A DNA stretch of 13,027 bases from Ochromonadaceae sp. CCMP2298 (Eukaryota; Sar; Synurophyceae; Ochromonadales; Ochromonadaceae): assembly GCA_026770595.1 (NCBI GenBank), contig MU634347.1:1-13027 (forward strand), given 5' to 3'. How positions within the stretch are numbered: position 1 is the stretch's first letter; the number at the start of each line of letters is the position of its first letter. The translations under genes and the position numbers were made by a program. A model generated the notes under the pieces. The model searched no databases. It saw only the letters and a list, made by a program, of their open reading frames with translations, and was not told where the DNA came from. Positions 9,001-12,903 of this stretch are shown here, in pieces.

Positions 9001-11321
9001 GGACTGGCCAGGATAAGCGGCGCGTCTCCTATTACGTGCAGGTCGACATCGCATACATCGTCTGACTGCAGCACGTAGGCGCCTCTACTACTAGATGCAG
9101 TAGGCGTCTCTGTGAGCGGCGTCTGCGCCAGCACGTTCGCGATGTAATCTGTAACCACCTCGGTGGAAGTGATGATCGCCCGGGTGAGGTTGGCCTCCAC
9201 ATATACAGTCCCAGGGGACGCCTGCTCCATATCTGCCAGGTCGTACGTAACCTCCAGCACACCACCCATCACGTCAAAATCGCCCGAAAACTCGAAATTA
9301 AGCGCGATTAGAGCAATGCGCCCGCCGGAGCCCCCGCCGCCGGCCGCGATTCCCCCCGAGTAGTCCCCGTCACCGCCGCTGGCTGTGATGGAGCCAGAGC
9401 CGGCGATCGTGTCGGCGCTGAGGTAGATGCTGCCTCCCGCCCCACCCCCGCCGGCCGCGCTGCCGTCCTCGCCGTTGCTGCTGAGGGTGCCGTCGATGGT
9501 GGCCGTGCCATTGCAGGTGATGCGCAGCACCCCCCCGCCCGCCCCGCCCTCCCCATCATCATAGTAGCCCTGCCCGCCACCGGAGCCCGGCGTAATCGGG
9601 TTGAAGACGGAGCCGTAGGCGGGGGCGGTGGCGTCGACCTTTGAGGGGCCCCCGCGGCCCCCGTGGGCCCCGCCGGATGCGCCGAAGGATGCGGCCGCTC
9701 CTGCGCCTGGACCTTTGGATATGGCATATCCCCCGTTAGATGCGGTGATGGTGCTATTCTGCTCGAGGGTTAGACCCTCAGTAACATCGAGGAAGAGGGT
9801 GTCGGCGAGGAGGGAAGAACTTCCCTCGAGGGTTATGGTGTCGACAGTGAGGGTGGTGTGATTGTACCCTAGTAGGGAAAGGGTGGAGGCGCCGGCCACA
9901 TTCACGTGGCGGAGAGATAGGGAGGATGAGGCAGAGGTGTTTTGGTATGTGTACAGGGTAGCAGCGTCTGTCAGATAGATAGACCAGGTGCCCGACAAAT
10001 CACCCAGGTAGTGGGTGCCTCCGCTGAATGTGAGCTGGGCGGCGTCCGAGTCTGCGTAGTTAGCAGAGCCTGAGGCGTTCAGAAGTGCCCCCTCACTCAT
10101 GAGCAGCTCCCCACTACCCTGGAAGTCCAGGTAGCTCAAGGGGTTCAGGGTGAGCGTGCCGGCCATGGTGAGTGCGCGGCTGAGGGTGAGATTTACGTAG
10201 TCGGAGAGGTAGGCTGACCCGGAAAGGGTTATGTCTACCTCCACTGACAGGGCTAGAGCGCTTCCCCAGGTGGCATTATCCCCCACCACTTTGAGTGTGC
10301 CCAGAATGACCAACTTTGAGTCCATATCTCGCTCTGAGGAGCGTAACTCGTAGTGCGAGAGGGGGTACTCTGTGCTGTTTACGATCATCGTGCGGGAGGT
10401 CAGCCCGCCCACCTGGGACATTTTGAATACTGACACGCCGCAGGTCTGGTTGTAGAAGAAGTAGTCGTACGAGCGACACCAACCATACCCCCTGCACAGC
10501 AGTGCGCACTCATCCTCGTCCACGTCGTAGATGGTGCTGTTGTAGAGGTCGTATCGATGCCCCACATTGGAGTCAGGCACGTTTTTCGCATAGTACTCGA
10601 TCGCATTCACGTCCTGGGACACAGCTAGGGGGAAGATCTCCATCCCCGCCCCCGCATTGGCCGAGATCTTCACCGCATTGCGCATAACGACGTCGTACAC
10701 GCCGGCGCCCAGAGGCAGCGCGTTGACCAGGTCGATCTCCGTGTTGAGCGTGCTGGACCGGTAGAAGTCGAACCGGCTTCTTGAGTCGTCTGCTATCAGC
10801 TGCAGCTGGTTGGTCGCGCTGCCGGACACAGACAGGGTGGCTAAGGAGTCTATCTGCAACTCGGCCTTCCAGAGGACCAGATCTCCTGCCGTCCATGTGA
10901 GCGTGTCTGTCTGTTGTCGCACCAACACTGAGCGGAGCCTTTTACGCCCAGAGGTGCTGAATGTACTTGCGCCCAGAAGGTTTACGAGGGCGAGGGGGCT
11001 GCTTGTTGCATTGTAGTCGATATCGGTGCCCTTTATTGTCCCCATTTGGTAGTCGAAGGCGCCGTTGACGTTCAGCGTGGCGTTGCTGGCGATCTCGATA
11101 ACTCCGCCGACGAATGTGAGCTGCAACACTGTGACGTTGCTGGGGATCGAGACGATGTCGTTCGAGGAGATGTTGACAGACACTACAGTGGTCTCATCAG
11201 GCACAGCACCGTCGCTCCACTTGCCGCCATCCAGCCAGCTTCCGCTGCCTCCTAGCCAGTCCACTGTTGCGCCCGTGCGACTCAGGACCGCCAGCAGCAC
11301 CAGCGGCAGTAGGATCACCAT
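1..11321 (-). CDS. Giant secreted modular glycine-rich surface protein, 3' end outside the window (partial)
   Basis: I read this frame codon by codon from the ATG at 11321-11319 to the left edge. It stays open for 3,773 codons and leaves two bases of the next codon, so the stop lies outside. The start is chosen because it opens directly into a textbook signal peptide (MVILLPLVLLAVLSRTGA), followed by a secreted-type domain. The body is rich in Ser, Thr, Asn, Gly and Ala, has many N-x-S/T sequons, and shows short hydrophobic beta-strand-like stretches such as 'LTLS..A.L.L', as in beta-solenoid proteins. Visible parts, by residue: W-G-G-S-G-S-W motif 22-29; Cys cluster 272-294; glycine module 1 about 545-674; Cys cluster 1217-1286; Pro/Ser/Thr linker about 1478-1533; glycine modules 2-6 about 1596-3454; VTRS/WxxTF module about 3527-3588; PSxQPS tail 3724 to the edge. 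No transmembrane segment is visible other than the signal. The likely role is cell-surface or matrix structure or adhesion. That role is inferred from architecture only; no enzyme motif was seen. Confidence 0.9.
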   Translation of the reverse strand, partial: MVILLPLVLLAVLSRTGATVDWLGGSGSWLDGGKWSDGAVPDETTVVSVNISSNDIVSIPSNVTVLQLTFVGGVIEIASNATLNVNGAFDYQMGTIKGTDIDYNATSSPLALVNLLGASTFSTSGRKRLRSVLVRQQTDTLTWTAGDLVLWKAELQIDSLATLSVSGSATNQLQLIADDSRSRFDFYRSSTLNTEIDLVNALPLGAGVYDVVMRNAVKISANAGAGMEIFPLAVSQDVNAIEYYAKNVPDSNVGHRYDLYNSTIYDVDEDECALLCRGYGWCRSYDYFFYNQTCGVSVFKMSQVGGLTSRTMIVNSTEYPLSHYELRSSERDMDSKLVILGTLKVVGDNATWGSALALSVEVDITLSGSAYLSDYVNLTLSRALTMAGTLTLNPLSYLDFQGSGELLMSEGALLNASGSANYADSDAAQLTFSGGTHYLGDLSGTWSIYLTDAATLYTYQNTSASSSLSLRHVNVAGASTLSLLGYNHTTLTVDTITLEGSSSLLADTLFLDVTEGLTLEQNSTITASNGGYAISKGPGAGAAASFGASGGAHGGRGGPSKVDATAPAYGSVFNPITPGSGGGQGYYDDGEGGAGGGVLRITCNGTATIDGTLSSNGEDGSAAGGGGAGGSIYLSADTIAGSGSITASGGDGDYSGGIAAGGGGSGGRIALIALNFEFSGDFDVMGGVLEVTYDLADMEQASPGTVYVEANLTRAIITSTEVVTDYIANVLAQTPLTETPTASSSRGAYVLQSDDVCDVDLHVIGDAPLILASPSFCLKTIVGSGSGTGTSGTATVRLESAVVATFDAFDLTTVTLEVYNASFASNVNITVSAGGSLNLFDFGGVNGGVYSFGTLIIGDMGVLVAPNSTEVGASTLSLLANSTVRMGGMLTLTASTVNILGSNLRDWDITTNTTTANLRLNATSVVLSGNTSLYNAYLTADCALVVSADAVIYSALDDGSAGFVVAANALLSIPSGTHLILSTPITITGQVLVQELGVLTTTTSGSCGASANLTLSNSYLYIGGEFYMDDNCAITGGHVVSQSGGVFLPPLEVPQGTAEVWAIGGRVEFHSRGVADTSMNFTTLHVGADGYLLVGNGTAISVTTLTMDGGKIHLSSVGSSLEVLGDLNYLREGLVEGNGTLTIPTSATLTLAPYSDDNMLTFLEIGVVNWGTLVGGNFSVNWARAASVTNYGTISFDGAQTWVHQESLYAYDDQQFCLSALTSGVTLYNVTAAQCAQQCTHHTLAFSRDAAVGYIEDTEATCNYFLYNTLLQTCQMTQTVSDLYSCSASISSSSSSDYAWQVYVKVPAWTDVPTLTNEIGATLDAQRDSSADIQIAVLNQGTIYTVVGSTLSFSEAVNQTATGVIATEGDITITQTSYAPIMGTILGSGGLKLTTGNSNTTTIHLVGVSIDDEELTLEVNGYLRLGDNISHICVKAFYMSDGDFFIAEGPLALDVKDTFTLVGNSTMRTSLGVVSDPFYSTLPEPSAAPSAVPNSTPSSARRLESTPTITNTNTDSTDSTGPSPRRLSTPAGISCVTCFDLLLTSTNLTLSGTATLQMSNGYIAAATVSLTDSAKITATGRGYSNTNTGNVTEYMGVYGFLGGQGGSHGGLGGWGYGKVPDFDLFGDSTSYGEFTLPVTWGSAGGAGGGGSTCYGGGAVRVYATTISVDADASIEADGYSPVSSLAGGGAGGSLHLSAYSLSGSGALSAQGGGGGTQEDTVAWGGGGGGGRLSLHVDTYSAFSGTMGAQGGAGAQKGSAGTVFIMDTSGGMLLLKNIQDDEAASTTLATPLSTVSPYGALDSITLQQGVTAIYSAGLVEVLDINGDGTGTLLLTNGTVLTPFGDYNDTLVLGNTPQTLNIASATLIVADATLNATNVHIKYGGHVALTPAGASGMGTGTGTDGVSVYVFDNLLVDDGAQLSIDYHTIVLDSSTAPSRIELNFTSNVTVLYGGSIHSDAQGYQGSYSDETCYDSSVLNVFSHGPGCGTFGAVGGGGGAFGGEGGVGLSAAGGTYYGEVSAPTHFGSGGGGSFRAAGGNGGGFLSITATNLVLEGTISADGGTGSGAGGGGGAGGSVRLEVQSLTGGGEVRADGGAGLYSSYYLGGGGSGGRVVITCTLCDAGTTTSGPSFTFAGNVTAFGGGFEVTDVDTTQAAIWEAGGTLLEWLEDTPDRAAPGTVLWETGDGGNSTLVVKNTLYNTLSVSYISGSSGAEVSTSTTYTLGDAATTCTGTFGSIVLGEYASLEVPSALETTHLYGDSTAALYIKDGATLTLSTNLTIADLAITLQGSLLGAQYLYLSGAATFTIYPNASWGGYASLPTSGLPYHSLDTYTTSILNVSTLHLEDTAVLYFKGGDEYETHRAVLYCDALIVDSEASISADGLGYANAGAGTPNTLTANDSHQASGNVSYADGGWHAGRGGGVYYTYTGYGSAFFPTTWGAAGGSTAQYQGGNGGGALRIIALSSIVLKGTITANGVSCATLNTDSDNLYIAGGGAGGSIWLTVLNGDFQGTGAILAAGGNGCTRYGGGGGSGGRVSIYTAEGDLSQYTGTIDVSGGTSADKNGVSNIASAGGTMFFADSQGRNGSLTASNRGLGSSPVTVVDSCEYGANEPDYYALSSVYTSDADFSLEGCTYIITAIKSFPDSSIFHTQEEGTGSLLGTLTVADSTLVVLGALSLDAASLTLDASTLLCVEDITLSEAVLTLSTIGSRVHGLSLAEIRTPMEANTLSNFTETLPTSGSAYNISYLSLNALQLNASTALVFSSTSQTGIEESIFISAYTIDLDSSASISASAALLNPELTWDSLVNTNPTLYPHYGAHAGVGFAASGGAHAGPGTVGSSNTADASTARGDPLAPLGPGGPGGADLSTGQAGGAGGLGLHFNVSGSMHVSGIIDVSGGSAVYDSSAGGGAGGAIYIECPLGRFNGTGQLWAYGGNGSISNSSTVHGGAGSGGRVSIKVCQDEFTGAVYTQGGLSVSLPSGLPAAVSTAFYLAHAKVADLTSIGDYGYNAMQSIIAAASGPVLRAARYWLQSQYSTDTEATSTCSITTDPYYIHQLYMKGWAAADLHSDPSILISAAVRSLKLTASTDVTSVHNAQSTLTLPLDSRDSLIVSTFRLQDARLLITGEGAISTTTFDCTLDTVLTLAGAVVLTPSPHLTISNFTLNVTEAGEISPGLDLIISNGGKLLINYGNLTDDFVLNPHELFDASELTPTLVFDTVDVSGNSGIYGSKIVVNATTISLTGNSTFSADGLGLFGGMWGIPPTPGSGLGAGGVEETGGDGGGHGGYGGLGINSLYRLKNADQYLGSGTQVTLVAIDDAFLNGTTYGNLFTPVNYGSGGGASSAPQAYGGRGGGVIKLNLEWDITIDSTSSISADGQGVYGGGGGGAGGSIWILDTNNDPIDIHGHVVGGGRFSARGGRTCIEEACPVSITHPGGVGGGGRVRIDKTLEQYTGMVDVRSGVSNDTMELLVTKHAGTFVRVQAISTVVLGTQDGEEVLDIIFTQTPLYPVQVITSAGTGEGNSSAEDEIDAIVRGQWGLRYRSQGAFSPTALLDSQASALEVRIALASLNQSDLTNFGVTRSAVGNGHSWSITFYDAIDRVEPIKIDHALWTTNDDASIAVEVLNPHNSTFESDDLKTADSPHIYSSSQLAQMMSFSEDILGAAEGYWLNYRTLRIIPYLTAGYFTPYLFDLQLTSLKPTPTTLGFISSTSYPFLLDEFVPNWKAPTSMPSGQPSSQPSDQPSGQPSGQPSSQPSAEPSGQPSGQPSRQPSSQPSSQPS
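3..155 (-). repeat. PSxQ tetrapeptide tail repeat, 12-bp DNA period, open at the left edge
   Basis: From residue 3724 to the edge the protein is twelve tandem tetrads of the form P-S-x-Q, with x = G, S, D or R, and one P-S-A-E, then a final P-S. In the DNA this is a 12-bp period with degenerate third positions, so the copies have diverged at silent sites and selection seems to hold the peptide. Such PS.QPS runs are frequent in stramenopile extracellular proteins, from memory, and act as extended linkers or wall-associated stalks by inference. The repeat continues past the window. Confidence 0.85.
558..746 (-). other. Single VTRS...WxxTF module
   Basis: Residues about 3527-3588 read as G-Q-W-G-L-R-Y at W3531, a central A-S-A-L-E-V-R-I-A-L-A-S-L block, then F-G-V-T-R-S, a Gly, and W3584-S-I-T-F3588. 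From memory this is the layout 'F.L.Y.G....i..dAsa.eve.aLe.L.....v.VTRs....G..W.vTF' that recurs in ochrophyte and other algal surface proteins. Here there is one copy. It sits between glycine module 6 and the tail, and its function in the family is unknown to me. Confidence 0.5.
960..1545 (-). repeat. Glycine module 6 of the giant protein
   Basis: Residues about 3259-3454. The lead is G-G-D-G-G-G-H-G-G-Y-G-G. Then comes an insert of about 35 residues, then T-Y-G-N-L-F-T-P-V-N-Y-G-S-G-G-G. Box A ends GGRGGGVIKL, box B is GGGGGAGGSIWI, and box C GGVGGGGRV with R3436. Between boxes B and C is a Cys pair (T-C-I-E-E-A-C). It is the last copy before the C-terminal part. Confidence 0.75.
2460..2890 (-). 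repeat. Glycine module 5 of the giant protein
   Basis: Residues about 2811-2954. The lead is Y-G-A-H-A-G-V-G-F. The next part is an unusual Gly/Pro/Ala stretch with GPGGPGGAD-type sequence in place of the YG....P..GSGGG motif. Box A is GGAGGLGLHF, box B GGGAGGAIYI, and box C GGAGSGGRV with R2950. It is the most divergent copy of the six. The spacing from module 4 is 418 residues. Confidence 0.7.
3610..4115 (-). repeat. Glycine module 4 of the giant protein
   Basis: Residues about 2403-2571. The lead is G-G-W-H-A-G-R-G-G-G, then G-Y-G-S-A-F-F-P-T-T-W-G-A-A-G-G. Box A ends GGNGGGALRI, box B is GGGAGGSIWL, and box C is GGGGSGGRV with R2532. The closing strand is A-G-G-T-M-F-F. The spacing from module 3 is 422 residues, measured between the box C arginines. 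Confidence 0.75.
4975..5360 (-). repeat. Glycine module 3 of the giant protein
   Basis: Residues about 1988-2116. The lead is G-G-G-G-G-A-F-G-G-E-G-G, followed by T-Y-Y-G-x-V-x-A-P-x-x-F-G-S-G-G-G. Box A ends GGGFLSI, box B is GGGGGAGGSVRL, and box C is GGGGSGGRV with R2110. A Cys pair (T-C-T-L-C) follows box C and is not found in the other copies. Confidence 0.75.
6010..6535 (-). repeat. Glycine module 2 of the giant protein
   Basis: Residues about 1596-1771. A G-G-Q-G-G-S-H-G-G-L-G-G lead is followed by S-Y-G-x-x-x-x-P-V-T-W-G-S-A-G-G. Box A ends in GGGAVRV, box B reads GGGAGGSLHL, and box C is GGGGGGGRL with R1731. A closing strand reads G-S-A-G-T-V-F-I. This copy starts the closely spaced series of five modules, directly after the Pro/Ser/Thr linker. 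Confidence 0.75.
6722..6888 (-). other. Pro/Ser/Thr linker with small tandem repeats
   Basis: Residues about 1478-1533 are low in hydrophobic residues and rich in Pro, Ser, Thr and Asn. Small duplications are visible: P-S-A-A-P-S-A (in the DNA, cagctgaggg twice near 6847-6868) and D-S-T-D-S-T (gtcagtgct-type repeat near 6766-6785). Two A/P-R-R-L-E/S steps are also present. It probably forms a flexible, O-glycosylated hinge separating the N-terminal third from the closely spaced glycine modules. Confidence 0.6.
7464..7673 (-). other. Second cysteine cluster, PAN/apple-like
   Basis: Residues 1217-1286 hold C1217, then C-A-Q-Q-C, then a Cys before N-Y-F-L-Y-N, then T-C-Q-M, and finally C1286. 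The chain C..C....C.yf.yn.....C.m repeats the layout of the first cluster, including aromatics before the next-to-last Cys. A run of serines (SSSSS-type) follows it. Both clusters lie away from the glycine modules and look like inserted binding domains. Recurrence of the same spacing makes this call a little stronger than the first taken alone. Confidence 0.5.
9300..9690 (-). repeat. Glycine module 1 of the giant protein
   Basis: Residues about 545-674. The order is G-G-x-H-G-G-R-G-G, then A-Y-G-x-x-x-x-P-x-x-P-G-S-G-G-G, then box A (GGAGGGVLRI), box B (GGGGAGGSIYL) and box C (GGGGSGGRI, with R668). About 30-40 residues separate the boxes, and each spacer carries an 'I.G...S..G.DG' strand-loop pattern. 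It is the most N-terminal copy and stands about 1,060 residues before the next one. Confidence 0.75.
10437..10511 (-). other. First cysteine cluster, PAN/apple-like
   Basis: Residues 272-294 contain C272-x3-C276-x5-C282 and C294, with an aromatic stretch (Tyr, Phe, Phe, Tyr) between C282 and C294. The arrangement C..xC....C.sy.yf.y...C is the core of PAN/apple domains, which bind protein or carbohydrate outside the cell. The stretch before it contains a Tyr-Asp-x-Tyr-Asn-Ser-Thr-x-Tyr-Asp segment. The region is Cys-rich against an otherwise Cys-poor protein. The call is tentative because the flanking secondary structure cannot be seen here. Confidence 0.45.
11080..11265 (-). other. N-terminal Trp/Gly motif opening the beta-rich region
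   Basis: Residues about 20-80 start with W22-L-G-G-S-G-S-W29, then K34-W-S-D-G-x-V-P41, then alternating hydrophobic residues. The pattern W.GG.G.W....W..G..P is seen at the start of parallel beta-helix passengers in many secreted proteins, including autotransporter-like ones. I take it as the N-terminal cap or first rungs of a solenoid. The family assignment is only by resemblance. Confidence 0.45.
11268..11321 (-). other. Signal peptide of the giant protein
   Basis: Residues 1-18 are Met-Val followed by an uninterrupted Ile/Leu/Pro/Val/Ala core, then Ser-Arg-Thr-Gly-Ala. The short polar end with small residues fits signal peptidase cleavage near Ala18. The mature chain then begins T-V-D-W-L-G-G. 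This sends the protein into the secretory pathway and agrees with the many sequons downstream. Confidence 0.85.
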
Positions 11322-11416
11322 GCTTGCTCGCTGCTCCTCCGCGTATGGAATGGAACCGCGGCGCTTCGGTGACTTATGCGCTGACCGGCTTGGTCGCAGT
11401 CGGCACAGCAGAAGCC

Positions 11417-11446
11417 TCCAACACAGCCATCTCCAACACAGCCATC
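11417..11446. repeat. Perfect 15-bp tandem duplication
   Basis: The unit tccaacacagccatc occurs twice head to tail with no mismatch (11417-11431 and 11432-11446). It lies about 100 bp upstream of the giant protein's start codon. It could be a recent slippage event or a doubled regulatory site. Confidence 0.85.
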
Positions 11447-11503
11447 TTAGGTTTCTTGTTCCTTCGCGCAATGGCAGTTGAGCTCAGTCCCAACAAGGGT
11501 CCC

Positions 11504-11510
11504 TATATAT
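11504..11510. promoter_or_regulatory. TATA-like element in the divergent region
   Basis: The heptamer TATATAT sits 61 bp before the candidate plus-strand ATG at 11571 and about 180 bp before the minus-strand start. The motif reads nearly the same on both strands, so it cannot be assigned to one gene. No initiator was identified with confidence. Confidence 0.3.
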
Positions 11511-11570
11511 GTAGTTACCCATGTCCCAAGGGATTTCTCCAGGGAAGTTGGGAATAGCAGCCTGGAAAAG

Positions 11571-11812
11571 ATGCCGCACAAAAGGAGCGAAGCGCTCACC
11601 TGCTGCTCACAGGAAGATCTGCAAAGCAGTCTGGCAGTTCCATCCCACCTCCAGAGAGATCGGTCGAGCCAGCGATCGCACCCTTTCATCTATCTCCTTC
11701 GGCCTCCGTCGCGCAGGTTGCTGCTCCTCGCACTCATTCTCCCGGGGTCTATCCAAGAGGCCCCAGTTCCATCCTTGCCACTTTTGGATAATCCTGTATT
11801 TGCGGGTCGAGG
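11571..11812 (+). other. Uncertain 5' part of the Beclin-like gene
   Basis: An ATG at 11571 with a purine-rich lead (gaaaag) opens a frame that contains C-C-S-Q-E-D-L-Q-S-S-L. This faintly recalls the N-terminal 'C..C..pL.lD.SL' region of Atg6 proteins. The same frame reads L-L-D-N-P-V at about 11781-11798. The next frame, open after a TAA at 11789-11791, reads S-C-I-C-G-S-R and continues into the conserved gene. The family's 'D-H-P-L-C..C' motif thus seems split across two frames. An unseen intron, a one-base sequence error or a real frameshift would explain it. No N-terminal exon is confirmed. Confidence 0.35.
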
Positions 11813-12903
11813 ATGCAGAGCAACTTGTACCTGCTGCAGAGGTTTGTCCCGCGTCGCCTCGATCTACATTCACTTGATACCGCATTTCGTAACCACCCTT
11901 TCTCTCTTTTCAATGCGATTCCATTGCGTAGGGAGTCCGAGTTCGTCACCTCGGGCGAAGCTGCCTTCAAGAACGTAAGCTCTCCCCCCCGACCTCCTTA
12001 TCTACATAAATGTACCCAGCATAGGCTAACCCCGTCTTCTCCCTACAGTGCATTGAAGCCCTCAACGAGAAGGAGAAGCTGGCCAAGAAGGTGGACAAGT
12101 CGAAAACAGAGAAAGAGATAAGCGACATCGACAAAGAGATCGCAACCATGCGAACACGACTCGACGAGGCCAAGCAGGCGCGCAGAGCAGTGCAGGACGA
12201 GCACGGAGCCCTCTCCCAGCGCGTGCTTACCTCTGGCCTGCTCAGGGACGCGCTGGCGGAGAGAGCCAACCAGATGGAGAGCGTCTACATGCAGACACAG
12301 GAGCAGATATCCTCCGTCGCCGAATTGGTCTCCAACACCGTCGAGAGCCTCGACCGCTTCAAGCAAATAAATACACTCAACGACGCCTTCTATATATGGT
12401 ACACGGGCCCCTTCGCGACCATCAACACGTTCAAATTGGGGTCTTTGGTGAACAAGCCTGTGGAGTTTACGGAGATTAATGCCGCCCTGGGACAGGCCGC
12501 GCTCTGCGTGCACATCATCAGCAGCCGCTGCGGGGTGGACTTCAAGGCGTACTGTCTCACACCGATGGGGAGCTGTCCCCGCATCTCCAAGGCGGACGAC
12601 AAACGCACCTCTTACCCGCTCTTTATCGACCAGAGCTCCTTCAGCTTCTTCCCCAAGCGCAACTTCAACCTAGCCCTGCTGGGGTTCATGCAGTGCATCC
12701 AGGAGTTGGGCGAGTACATCTCGGCCTACGACCCCACCCTGGCAGTCCCCTACAAGATCGACGTCAACACCAGCTGTATCGGGGGCAAGAGCTTCGTGTA
12801 CGGGGCGGACGAGGAGGAGTGGACGCACGCGCTCAAGTTCATGCTGGCCAACATAAAGTGGATAATCGCATGGTACTGCAAGCACGGAGCGCCGGGCGTA
12901 TAG
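11813..12903 (+). CDS. ATG6: Atg6/Beclin-1 family autophagy protein (join 11813-11841, 11932-11974, 12049-12903)
   Basis: Beclin-1/Atg6 is a core subunit of the class III PI3-kinase (Vps34) complexes that make PI3P for autophagosome formation and vacuolar sorting. The spliced model gives 308 residues. Residues about 11-24 match the segment before the coiled coil, with F-K-N-C-I-E-A-L against the family's Y-K-x-C-L-E-x-L. Residues about 25-130 form a charged coiled coil. Residues about 133-304 are the BARA domain: N-D-A-F-Y-I-W, G-P-F-A-T-I-N-T-F-K-L-G, E-I-N-A-A-L-G-Q, F-F-P-K-R-N-F, and the closing W-T-H-A-L-K-F-M-L-A-N-I-K-W. Family members are usually about 450-550 residues, so the N-terminus (Cys motif, BH3-like region) is absent from this model. 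The first Met at 11813 is a minimal choice and the frame is open a little upstream. The C-terminal half is certain, the 5' end is not. Confidence 0.88.
11842..11931 (+). other. Probable intron of the Beclin-like gene (90 nt, frame-preserving)
   Basis: Donor cagag|gtttgt and acceptor attgcgtag|gga enclose 90 bases. A cgtaacc branch-like site is followed by a ctttctctctttt tract. Removal gives L-L-Q-R-E-S-E-F-V, which keeps the spacing from the Cys motif to F-K-N-C close to that in other Beclins (27 against 24 residues, from memory of the human protein). Because 90 is a multiple of three and the stretch has no in-frame stop, retention would add 30 residues, so the sequence alone cannot exclude an unspliced form. 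Confidence 0.6.
11975..12048 (+). other. Spliceosomal intron of the Beclin-like gene (74 nt, phase 0)
   Basis: Donor aac|gtaagc and acceptor ccctacag|tgc bracket 74 bases with a C-rich tract. A good branch site, ggctaac, lies about 20 bases before the acceptor. Splicing joins ...A-A-F-K-N to C-I-E-A-L-N-E-K, restoring the family's Y/F-K-x-C-x-E-x-L block across the junction. The unspliced frame would run into stop codons within the intron. Confidence 0.88.

Larger units (their letters stand above)
11322..11570. other. Divergent intergenic region between the two genes
   Basis: This stretch separates the minus-strand start at 11321 from the first plausible plus-strand Met at 11571. No conserved protein is readable in any frame, although short frames pass through it. 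It contains one TATATAT element and one 15-bp tandem repeat, listed separately. It must hold the promoter of the giant protein and may hold that of the Beclin-like gene. Confidence 0.6.

Noticed and set aside
8530-9078. 182-codon plus-strand open frame
   Set aside because: It is a complement shadow of a Ser/Thr/Val-rich part of the giant frame. It has no domain or start context, and similar shadows occur at 3121-3489 and 1774-2181.
1-11321. Bacterial autotransporter or adhesin
   Set aside because: The beta-solenoid and glycine style is similar, but the neighbour is an intron-bearing Atg6 gene and the tail is a PSxQ repeat. The DNA is eukaryotic.
12043-12513. 156-codon minus-strand frame opposite the Beclin exon
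   Set aside because: It lies entirely opposite the conserved coiled-coil and BARA coding sequence and crosses the intron boundary. Only the plus frame shows conservation.
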